A DNA stretch of 64,000 bases, from NCBI GenBank assembly GCA_022315425.1, contig JAIUPT010000042.1:248001-312000 (forward strand). The letters run 5' to 3'. Positions 54,815 through 64,000 of the stretch are shown here, piece by piece. The notes under the pieces were generated by a model that was not told the origin of the DNA, did no database searches, and was given only the letters and a program-made list of their open reading frames with translations. Position 1 is the stretch's first letter. Each line of letters opens with the position of its first letter. This stretch comes from Pseudevernia furfuracea. Its lineage: Eukaryota > Ascomycota > Lecanoromycetes > Lecanorales > Parmeliaceae. The translations under genes were made by a program, and so were the position numbers.

Positions 54815-57800
54815 ATGCGAAAAATCTTCGGGTCCAAGAAAAGGGAGCCCCAGGCATTTGAGGAGTCAGTCTCCTCGAGCTCGCTCGTGAATCCAACTCC
54901 GCACAAGAACCAGAGGTTGGGCTTGAGGATTCTACACGAGCCCTTGGATCATAGTGCCGCTGTTGTCGAGTGAGACATTTTTTTATTGATCTGGCTTTGG
55001 CTTTGGCTTGAAAGCTGCTGATGTGAATGGTCTCGTAGTATTGTCTTTGTCCATGGCCTGACAGGAGATCCCGCTAGCACATGGATCCACCCGGGGTCAG
55101 GGAAATATTGGCCAGCCAATCTTTTGAGCCTTGATATTCCCAACAGCCGGATACTGTCCTTCGGATATGATGCAGACGTGATCAGTTTTTGGAGCCCGGT
55201 CTCTCAAAATCGAGTTGGCAATCATGCGCTGAATTTGCTCGGAGGACTCACTCGATTGAAAGAAAAAACAAACACTGTGAGACGGTAGGCAGACGCAGAT
55301 ACCTCATTGTAATAGTGCTAATTTAGATACAGGAGAATCGGAAGATCATTTTTGTCGCCCACAGTCTCGGAGGTCTCGTTACGCAAGATTGTCTGTGGAC
55401 GTCTAGAAATCACCCTGAGAGACACCTGCGGCAAGTGAGTGCTTGTGCAGTAGGCATATCGTTCTTAGGTACACCACATCATGGAGCAGATCTTGCAGCA
55501 TGGGCCAAATTTGGGACAACCATCGCGAGGATCGTCAAACACGCCAACTCCAATATCGTGTCCGTGCTTCAGCCCGGATCAGAAATGCTCGCTAGAATTC
55601 AAGATGGATTCCATGGTCTACTGAGAATGCGTCGAGACGAGGGTTCGGAGATAGCCCTCACCTGTTTCTTCGAAGAGCTTCCGCTCCCCGTCGTTGGTAA
55701 AGTGCGTTTGACTTTGCTATTAGTAATGTTAAAAATTGCGCTCATCATTGTCAGGTCGTTGAAATGGATTCGGCGATCATCCCTGGATATGCAAGCTATA
55801 GCATACATGCTAATCACATGGCAAGTGAAAGCTTTCGCCGTGTATATACCCAAGCTGACAGCCTCAGGATATGACTAAATTCAACGACAAAGACGACGAT
55901 GGATATGCATCGATTTCGGGAGAGCTGATGAGATGGGTGAAAGGGCTGCAAGCGAATGGTACTGTCTCCGCTCTGACTGTAGATTCAATATGCACGCACG
56001 CAGTGTTGAAGTAGCTTGCTGAGGTTCAGATGTTCTAATTATGAGTAAAACAAAATCTGATACCAGGATTTTAGATTCACCAAAAGCGGCGAAGCCTCTC
56101 TTTCTGGTTCCCTTCAGCAGAGATGCTACCTTCGTTGATCGAGTCAGGATTTTTGAGGACATTGACGAGAAATCCAAAACTTGTCGTCGCATTTCATTGT
56201 CAGGAATCGGTGGCGTTGGGTGAGGTGCCTCCTCGAAGGTGTACTATATATATAAATGGCTGCTAAGACTTGGAAAGAAAATCACAAATTGCTATTGAGT
56301 ATTGCTATCGGTTTCAAAATCTTCACCCCACGAAGCATATTTTCTGGGTCCATAGCAGTACAACACAACGGCTCAAGCAAGCATACAAGGTCATAGCGAG
56401 AAGACTCGAACTTCCTGGACGGGATGACCCTGCAGTTGATACGCTACTTTTGGTCTCCGAGTGGTTCAATGATAATAGAGAATGGTTCATGGTATTGGAC
56501 AATGCTGATGATCAAGACACATTCTTTGCTGCGTCAACGTCGACCATCGCTGATGGCGAGCAAACAAGGCCTCTCTCAGACTATTTACCTCGAGACTCAC
56601 AGGGTCTAATGTTGATCACCACGAGAGACAACCGTATGGGCGAAAGATTGGCTGGTAGACATGCATCTATTACAGTACGGCCCATGGCCTCTTCCGAGGC
56701 AGAGGAACTATTGCGATCCCAGTTGCAACGACACCACGCCTGGAATGATGACGACTCAAGGACACTTCTCAATGAGTTGGGCTACATACCACTTGCAATC
56801 ACACAAGCAGCCGCCTTTATCAGTCAGAATAGTTTCACCCTCGCGGAGTACCTAGACATGTTCCGTACTGACGACTCCGAGATGCAAGACCTGTTGGACG
56901 AAGATCTTGGAGATTCCAGAAGGGATTCGGAGAGTCTGAATTCCGTTATCCGAACATGGAAGTTATCTTTTGATCTCATCAGCAAGCAGAAGTTGCGAGC
57001 CGCGGAGATGCTATCACTTATGGCGGTCTTGGATCGACAGGGGATCCCAAAGAGTCTTCTACAAGACAGTGCCGATCGCAACACAGATGTTATAACGGCA
57101 TTGGGTACCTTGCAAGCTTTCTCACTTATCACCGTCGAAGATAGTGAAGCGACGTATCAGTTGCATCGGCTGGTGCAGCTGGCTACTCGGAAATGGCTGG
57201 AATTGCAGGGCACAAAGGGGAAATGGCAAGAGCAAGCCTTGCGAGTGCTTGAAAACAAGTTTCCGATTGGCAATTTTGAAGATTGGACGATATGTGAATC
57301 TTTATTGCCTCACGCACAAACAGTGATTCAGTACGAAGATATACCCGAAAGACATGCAGAGCAGTATTCGTCCCTTTTAGGGAACATGGCTTATTTTGAT
57401 ATGCAACAAGGGCGGTATGATATTGCCCGTACAAGAGTTTTAGCTGCTTTCGAAGTCCAACAGCGAATACTTGGATTAGAACATTCAGAAACATTGAGGA
57501 GTATGTCTAGTCTGGCAGCTACGTACGGGTGTCAAGGGCGATGGGATAAGGCAGAAGAGCTGGGCGTGCAAGTGATGAACACGAGAATTAGAGTACTCAA
57601 AGGAGAGCATCCAGACATCTTGAGCAGCTTAAATGATGTGGCAGTAACGTACTGGAATCAAGGGCGATGGGACGAGGCAGAAAAGCTGCAGGTGCAAGTG
57701 ATAGAGGCGAGGACAAGGGTACTCGGAGAAGATCATCCAGACACGCTGACAAGTATTAATAATCTGGCAGTAACGTACTGGAATCAAGGGCGATTAGACG

Positions 57801-58366
57801 AGGCAGAAAAGCTGCAGATGCAAGTGATAGAGGCGATGACAAGAGTACTCGGAGAAGATCATCCAGACACGCTGATAAGTATTCATAATCTGGCAGTAAC
57901 GTACTGGAGCCACGGACGATTGGACGAAGCAGAGAAGCTGCAGGTGCAAGTGATAGAGGCGAGGACAAGGGTACTCGGAGAAGATCATCCAAACACGCTG
58001 AGAAGTATTAATAATCTGGCAGTAACGTACTGGAATCAAGGGCGATTAGACGAGGCAGAAAAGCTGCAGATGCAAGTGATAGAGGCGATGACAAGAGTAC
58101 TCGGAGAAGATCATCCAGACACGCTGATAAGCCTGCAAAATCTGGCAGTAACTTACCAGTCTCAAGAACGTCACAGTCAAGCCATCGCATTGATGAGAAA
58201 GGCTGTCAACTTACAGACGGAGATCATCGGAGCGAACCATCCGAACACAATTCGTTCAATTGGTCTATTGAAGGGCTGGTCAGGCACCTCCCACTCAGAT
58301 AACGGGTACTTCAAGGATGCGCATTCCCCCTTTGCAATTGAGAATAGCGCGGCCGACAGTGACTGA
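54815..58366 (+). CDS. STAND receptor: SesB-like hydrolase, NB-ARC, TPR repeats
   Basis: Seven exons close in frame to 1065 residues: 54815-54969, 55039-55276, 55333-55701, 55755-55820, 55868-55958, 56030-56219, 56278-58366. The N-terminal alpha/beta-hydrolase looks complete: DIVFVHGLTGDPASTW, the nucleophile elbow AHSLGG (Ser142) and FLGTPHHGADLAAW. A DNA-binding-free NB-ARC follows, its P-loop GIGGVGKS split by the sixth intron, with Walker B WFMVLDNAD and LMLITTRDN. The C-terminus has tetratricopeptide repeats of 42 residues of the kinesin-light-chain type, four of them nearly identical (57662-58165). The intron 55821-55867 begins GCAAGT, a GC-AG type, which joins IHANHM to DMTKF exactly as expected. 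This class acts in fungal self/non-self recognition, with the hydrolase as effector; that role is inferred. Confidence 0.85.
57410..58165 (+). repeat. 126-bp tandem repeats encoding TPR units
   Basis: Six in-frame 126-bp units: 57410, 57536 (both diverged), then 57662, 57788, 57914 and 58040 (near identical). Units 1 and 3 of the last four share the QVQVIEARTR version and units 2 and 4 the QMQVIEAMTR version. The first ~93 nt of 57788 and 58040 are identical. Confidence 0.92.
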
Positions 58367-59954
58367 CTTGGTCATGGAACAATATGGCGAAGGGTTGCGC
58401 GAGGCTAGGAAAGCCAAATACAACATTTGGCCGCGAGTCGGGAAGTTCGAATTTGTTCATCCCCTCCACTAGCTATTTGCATAGAGTCAATGTAGCGTTA
58501 AGTCAATAGATATTTCTTGCGATCGGCGCTGTACACGGCCCTCTGAGCGCTCATGGGAGTATACTCATCACCCCAAAAATGAGCTGGCCCGTTGATCGTC
58601 GCTGCGACATGGGTTCTGGCTCGGCCCTATGCGTGCTACTTGGTAATCATCCTCCCTCCCACTAGGACTTTCACCAGGGCTCGGGGGCGACCAGGTGGCC
58701 CTTATCCGCACTTCTTCGCTTAGGAGAAAACCACGCGCAAGAAGGAAGGTTTTCATGCGAGGTGGAGAGAGAGTTTCCACGGCCGAGAGCGAAGTCATCA
58801 TATACGACAGAAAGGCACCTATGCAGGGAAGAGGAGTCAGACCGTAAGAACCCTCACTGATGCCGAGATGGGCGTAGAAGAAGGTAATGATCTATAATGA
58901 TAATAGCATCCGATAGCAGCTCACCTCTGTCGTGAGACGTAAGTATCGAATTCTCTGAACCGACACCATTTTCGCTCATCTTCAGCTAGAGTACTGAGAG
59001 ACCGCTCTGAATTTACTTATGCGCCATGGAGCTATTTCCGATGATATTTACAGTGCAGGAAGCGTTGCTATGCCTCTGGTGATACTCAGTGGGTAGAAGT
59101 GGAATACGTTCAGCGTCTTTCAAGAATTCAGGACTGATGCTGCCGGGTTCTTTGAAGAGGCCACAATGTCGGTAGTAGCCTGTTACTTTCGAGTGCAACA
59201 GCCACTTGACTGGGGACAGTCCTCCGACAGTCCTCCATCCCTACTAAGTAGCTAGCTCCGAGGACTATGACGTTGTATTACTTTCGAGTTACTTATAACG
59301 TAGCCCGAGCATCCCGTCGTCGCTCTCCGGATCACTGTTACCTCGAAATCAATAAAGTGGGAAAGAATCTCACGAATATCGGGCGCGACAAAGTGGGGGG
59401 CTGCACGGGACCTACCCTAAAGCTTATATCCTCGAGAAGCTTATTATTTAAGCTGCAAATCATGGTAGGGGACTGTCCCGAGTCAAGCGGAGCATCGTTC
59501 TCTGGAAATGCCGAGATTATAGCGGGCTTTCGATGGGCTCTTAAGCACTGTTGGTGTAAGCGAGTCTCCGTACGGGTTATATCACATCTTTGACTTTCTG
59601 CAATCATGCACAAATCCTTGACTTCTGAAAACAAGATGGTTGCTTTTCGGATCTTTTTAACGAAGGCGTGCATTAGCGAAGGCTACATCCATCCTTCGTA
59701 GCGATTCTTCACCAATGATATTTCGATGCCGACCTCTTCGACCGAGCTCATGCGTAAATATTCCGCTTGGCGTTGTATTGTTTTGTCACCGCTCCAGAAA
59801 GTGTACAAGCGGGAACGGTCAGCCTTGACATCTACAGACTACAAAAAGGCTGCTCAATCCAAAGGATTACCATTCAGATGTTGTTAGTGCTTCCCAGTCA
59901 TTGAATCATCCAAACCCCTTGCGACCTAGCCACGCTAGCTCCGTACACGGCATC
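58367..59954. other. Intergenic with MITE-like element
   Basis: About 1.6 kb. Apart from the element at 59202-59490 no gene is supported. The minus-strand frame at 58568-58801 is short and motif-free. Confidence 0.45.
59202..59490 (+). mobile_element. MITE-like element with 24-bp terminal inverted repeats
   Basis: Left end CCACTTGACTGGGGACAGTCC and, reversed, the right end CCGCTTGACTCGGGACAGTCC match at about 20 of 24 positions, facing inward over 289 bp. The inside encodes no transposase. Target-site duplication is not clear. Confidence 0.68.
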
Positions 59955-61142
59955 ATGAGATTATCTACAATTTTCCCACTTCTCGCACTAGGTGGCTCTA
60001 CCATCAGTGCTCCGAATTCAGGCCCGCACCTCAATATCAGAAACCCTGACGAATGCAAAGCTGTCACCGTCATTATCAGTGTTCTCAGCCAATACAAGGC
60101 TCAGGCAACTTCATTTTGCAGCTCGTTCCTGTCGATTCCAGTCAAAACTGCGACCTCCATAAATGTTCCTCTCTGAACGAAGAGATAAGTCCGCCGTGCT
60201 AATCCTCCCAGGTCATAACGTTGAAATCGGGAACTTCGACAGTGACTCGAACGGCGACAACAACACCAAAAATGTATGTGCCAGATCTTATTTACATAAT
60301 CCGTGTGGCAGACTTTTCTCATGGCAGAAATAAGAAATAATGCGACGTCGTACAGTTCAGTCACGGCCACGACCACCATCACGCCCACAGTCACATATGT
60401 CGTACCCGCTGGACTAAAGAACCGCGACCTCGAAAAACGTGCCCCCTTCACAATCCCCACCTATCTTTCCGCATTCCCTTCCTCCGGGATCTCATCCGCC
60501 TGTTCTTGCCTGTCAATCACTCCCTCCACCACTACGGTAACATCAACCTCAACAGCCGTTGTTCCAGCGTTGACCGCCACAACCAACCTTACCGTCACCA
60601 AACCTCCGGTTACGACCACAGTCGAGATCACCGCCATGGCTGAGACTACAATAACCCAATGCGCTCAGCCCCAGGCCACCTTCGAATTGAGACTCGGCAC
60701 TTCCGTAACTTACAACGGTACCCAGCTCAAAGGTACCTACGCCGCCGTCAGCATCGAATACCCCTTAGGATATCGCTATGATGCCATTGCTTTCAACGGC
60801 CTCACGGACCCTGGTGCCGCGGGGGTCTATGTCACACCAGGCCTCCTGCAGGAATACGATTTCAATGGCGTCGCCGACCGGTTCGTCGGTGCGACGGACA
60901 CGGAGGTCTTGTACTTTGAGTTTTATGAGTTTCAGGGCGCCAGTGGCGACCCTGCGTTGAGTTGTAACATAGATGGGGGCGTGTTGAACTGCGCGTGCAA
61001 CGGGTCGACCATCTTTCAGCTTTGCCCGGGGGCGCAGGTCTCGGAGAATGACTTGTTCTTCGGACCGACGGTGTCGAGTGGGTGTACGAGTGTGGTGTTA
61101 GATGTGGTGCCGCTTTGTACCCCGGCCCCTACTGCAGGGTGA
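59955..61142 (+). CDS. Secreted Thr-rich protein
   Basis: Starts MRLSTIFPLLALGGSTISA, a signal peptide. The first exon runs to about 60170 and includes AQATSFCSSFLSIPVKTA. A short middle exon (about 60212-60270, TSTVTRTATTTPK) and a last exon (about 60312-61142) follow; the border of the second intron is uncertain because two acceptors (60311 and 60327) fit different frames. The mature protein has a Thr/Val-rich linker (SVTATTTITPTVTYVV, TTVTSTSTAVVPALTA) and a C-terminal beta-rich domain (FELRLGTSVTYNGTQLKG, GYRYDAIAFNGL) with Cys pairs (CNIDGGVLNCACNG). A Lys-Arg site (LEKR) suggests Kex2 cleavage. No GPI signal. Probably a cell-surface or secreted glycoprotein of unknown role. Confidence 0.65.
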
Positions 61143-61919
61143 CGATAGGACTGAACGAGGCCTGGGCTTCGACAAGGCATGCTCACGATAGGTCAGAGGC
61201 GAGAGCGTGGCAGAAGCTGTATCTGTGAGTCTGTATGATTACACTTGAAGTGATGGAAGGAAAGCATGTGGAGGTATTCTGTGCACCTCTACCCTTCTCC
61301 CAGTCCTTTGGTCTTCAGTTCAGCTTTGCCTGCCGCAGCCAGTCTACGCATGTTCTAGACCGGCAATTGAAAGCCTGAAAAAGGTACCATTTTGCATTTA
61401 GCGCTTTCATGACGACGTAGATTTACGAAAGACTGAATGATATAAAGAATAGTAAGATCATGATGTATATGATTTCGATTCTTCCGATTCTAGAACCGTC
61501 GAAATATTGAAAAGTATTTGACTAGCCATCGAGGTATTGAAATTACTAACATCTCTACATATCATCGCTTGAAGTACATGTTATTTGTAGGTGTGTTGTG
61601 CTGTGGGATCGAATGCCAAGCATTTGCAAGATTCATAAAAACGCTAAATATATAATTAAATGCTGGCGGAGAAGTAGGCTAAGATAGCGTAATCGTCCGA
61701 CGTAGCGGGAGTACCTTAAGGCTTAGAGTAAGGTCGGGTCACATGATTTTCTCTCGGCTTGGCACAGAAAACCTGAGAACGCCGACGACTCAACCATATT
61801 GAACTCGCTGCTTTGAGCTTACAACAGTATACCACCGTAGATGCGGCTTGAATGCTCTCCGCTGTTCTAGGAAGATCCTAAATCTGTCAGTCCTCTGGTT
61901 ATTTGCTGTCTCAAATCCG
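61143..61919. other. Intergenic, no gene seen
   Basis: Downstream flank of the Thr-rich gene and promoter of the hydrolase; A/T-rich near 61640-61660. No motif found. Confidence 0.45.
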
Positions 61920-63294
61920 ATGGCCATTGCGCCGATCTTCAAGAAGGCATACTGGTCACTTGCAATCGCCGGTGGTCTGTACTTTGCATTCATTTGTCTC
62001 CTACTCAACGGATGGGTCCAACGACAGTGAGCCCGGAATGTTCCACCCCAGCATTCTTGCGGTTAATGTCTGAGCAGGGCATTTTACGCACACAACGTGC
62101 ACACAGCATGGTGGCAAGACCCAAACAAACCTGAACAATTTGGTTTCCTGAGTAAAGCCTCTGTCCTATCTCTTATAGCTGCAATCTAATCAGAAACAGA
62201 AAATCAGGTGCAACGATTCGATATCACAACTCCGGATGGAGAGGTACTGTGGGGATGGCACGTCCTCCCTCTTACCACGTACGTCGAAAATGAGAGAACT
62301 TTAACCGAGCAGCCTTTTAGAGCTGAGGACTATGAGAAATCATGGGCTTTCAAGCTGCTGGCTGAGGATCCTGAGAGCCGACTCATTATCTACTGTCAGT
62401 AAGACTAATCTCAGCAATAACTGCCCTACTTACGAGAGGCAGTCCATGGCAATGCAGGTACCGTCGCTCAAGGATGGCGTACCGATACATATCGCGCAAT
62501 TACCTCTGGCGCCTCCAACAAGTTACATGTAATGACCGTAGATTATCGTGGGTACGGAAAATCTACAGGTAGTCCGACTGAGGCAGGTCTAATCATCGAC
62601 GGCGTCTCTCTTGTAAAATATGCAATGGAAGTTGCCCGCATGCCTCCGGAAAGGATAGTAATCGTCGGTCAGAGCCTCGGTACTGCCGTCGCAACGGCTG
62701 TAGCAGAGCACTTTGCTCTCGAAGATGCGGTGGAATTCAAATGTCTAATTCTTTGTGCAGCTTTCTCTGACGTCCCAACGCTTATGTCGACGTACACTAT
62801 CGGTGGCCTAATCCCGATTCTCTCGCCTCTAAGACCATATCCTTTCCTCAGCCAGTTCTTTGCCAAACATATCCAAGAGACATGGTTCACACTGGCGAGG
62901 CTGGCCAATCTGGTCCGCAAAAGCAAGAACGTCAATATACATTTGATCCATGCCACGAACGACTTTGATATACCATGGTCTCACTCGGATACACTGTTTC
63001 GCGCAGCTGCAAATGCCACTAGTGCGGAGGGTCTCACGCTCAAGCAGATCGATGCTGTTAAGATAAACGTCGATTTCGGCGAGTCGGGGTGGACTAACTT
63101 CTGGAAAACAGTGCAACAGGACGGTGGAAGGAAGAATATTAGGCAGGATATTGTCAAGCACGGAGGTAATGCTCAGTCCACAAATGTTGGCCGATGTTAC
63201 TGCATAGCTCACCAATCTTGAAGGTCACAACCGCGTGGTTACTTATCCTGTGGTGGCCAAGGCAGTGTTCGGTGCATTTTATATGGAAAGCTAG
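61920..63294 (+). CDS. ABHD12-like alpha/beta-hydrolase (membrane anchored)
   Basis: Five exons close in frame to 389 residues: 61920-62026, 62078-62151, 62200-62394, 62443-63165 and 63224-63294. An N-terminal membrane helix (YWSLAIAGGLYFAFICLLLN) precedes the lid and core. Core elements are YFHGNAGTVAQGW (the oxyanion loop), VDYRGYGKSTG, the nucleophile elbow IVGQSLGTAVA (Ser), the acid in LIHATNDFDIPW (Asp) and the His in KHGGHNRVV, rebuilt by the last splice. All triad residues are present. Family members are monoacylglycerol or lysophospholipid lipases on membranes. Without the last intron the protein would lose its catalytic His. Confidence 0.86.
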
Positions 63295-63509
63295 AGGGAG
63301 TAGTACTGTATGGCAGTTGCCCGCGGCGATGGTGGCAATGCCGAGCATTTGAGCACAAAGTCCCACTTTGTTTTTCTTTCAGCATCTACAGCTGAGCATG
63401 ATCACCCAGAACATGTCGCTGCAACAAAGCTGGTTGAGCTTGCAAAATCATAGCGATGGACAAGGTAAGGCCTGATTATTGTCTCGAAGCCCTGCATTGC
63501 TAAAGTCAC

Positions 63510-63926
63510 GTGCCAAACGTCAAATCTGAGCCTGTGAATGGGCAGCCAACCGTCAAAGACGAACTCGAAACTGAATCAGAACCTAACGAAACAACCAAGA
63601 ATAATGCTCGCTGGCCCCCTCCACGGCTGCCTCCTTCTCGTCGTCGTCATCCGCCCACCTTTCTGCTCCCTCAGCCTCCGCCAAACCAAAGGGCTCTTCC
63701 CCCTCGCACCAAACGCGCGGATTTTATCACGCCGGATCAATGGGCCATATTCGGGCCGCCACCACCAGCTCCTCCGCCCACTCGGCCTCCGTCAACCAAT
63801 GGGGCTCTTCCACCTCGCACTAAGCGGGCAGAATTCATCACACCGGATCAGCGGGCCATATTCGGGCCGCCGATTCAAAAATTTGAGCGGACGGACAGGG
63901 TGGGACTAGGTGGGCTATGTATATGA
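63510..63926 (+). CDS. Proline-rich repeat protein, start not located
   Basis: A 138-codon frame closing at 63926 with no in-frame ATG, so at least one upstream exon is missing or the frame is a relic. It contains two copies of a 70-bp segment (63691-63760 and 63801-63871) encoding ALPPRTKRADFITPDQWAIF and the very similar ALPPRTKRAEFITPDQRAIF. Most differences between copies are at third codon positions, which argues for real coding. The start shown is the first codon of the frame (GTG); the true start is unknown. An exon from the ATG at 63401 (MITQNMSLQQSWLSLQ) is near but does not join in phase. Confidence 0.5.
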   Translation: MPNVKSEPVNGQPTVKDELETESEPNETTKNNARWPPPRLPPSRRRHPPTFLLPQPPPNQRALPPRTKRADFITPDQWAIFGPPPPAPPPTRPPSTNGALPPRTKRAEFITPDQRAIFGPPIQKFERTDRVGLGGLCI

Positions 63927-64000
63927 GTTGTAAGGGGTTGCTGCAGCTGTGTTGTGGTGCTGCTTGGTTTGCTAGATATAACAGAATAGCAATACAAGAG

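Noticed and set aside
57756..58190. Long minus-strand frames over the TPR array
   Set aside because: Shadow of the 126-bp repeats in the coding strand, repeating at the same period.

Overview
The window is 64 kb of nuclear DNA from a filamentous ascomycete (Pezizomycotina). The evidence is intron-rich genes with short GT-AG introns (mostly 48-70 nt), CTRAY branch sites close to YAG acceptors, and fungal-specific families: a DUF6594-type membrane protein, a CorA-like transporter, MARVEL, SesB-like/NB-ARC STAND receptors, a HET domain and a caspase-like protein. I cannot fix the genus or class from sequence alone. Splice models were built by hand from reading frames and homology of motifs; those whose exon lengths close in frame are the more reliable.

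Left part (1-15 kb): the 3' part of a peptide:N-glycanase (PNG1), a decayed F-box gene 11 bp behind a GNAT acetyltransferase, a nine-exon ubiquitin-specific protease, and directly after it the Srs2-type UvrD DNA helicase, then a gene-poor stretch rich in simple repeats and a divergent pair of unknown genes (12.9-14.7 kb).

Middle (16-36 kb): a caspase-like peptidase C14 gene next to a diverged tandem repeat block (17.8-18.7 kb), a DUF6594-type membrane protein, a small serine-rich disordered protein, a secreted cysteine-rich protein, a MARVEL-type protein, a large two-ended membrane protein, an ER FKBP ending in KDEL, and a CorA-like transporter.

Right part (36-64 kb): a very unusual STAND receptor joining a degenerate alpha/beta-hydrolase, NB-ARC, HET and TPR-like regions in one predicted chain; a cytochrome b5-domain membrane protein; a mitochondrial-looking coiled-coil protein convergent with the nibrin (NBS1) gene; a secreted protein; an HExxH metalloprotease-like gene; a gene of unknown function; a second STAND receptor (active-looking hydrolase, NB-ARC and nearly identical 42-residue TPRs); a MITE-like element; a secreted Thr-rich protein; an ABHD12-like hydrolase; and a repeat-bearing proline-rich reading frame.

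Functional themes: genome maintenance (Srs2, Nbs1), protein quality control (PNG1, USP, FKBP), and self-recognition or regulated cell death (caspase-like gene plus two STAND receptors). The most striking item is the hydrolase-NB-ARC-HET-TPR protein at 36241-40645. Transposon traces are limited to short relics: two LINE-like 3' tails, one MITE-like element and tandem repeats.
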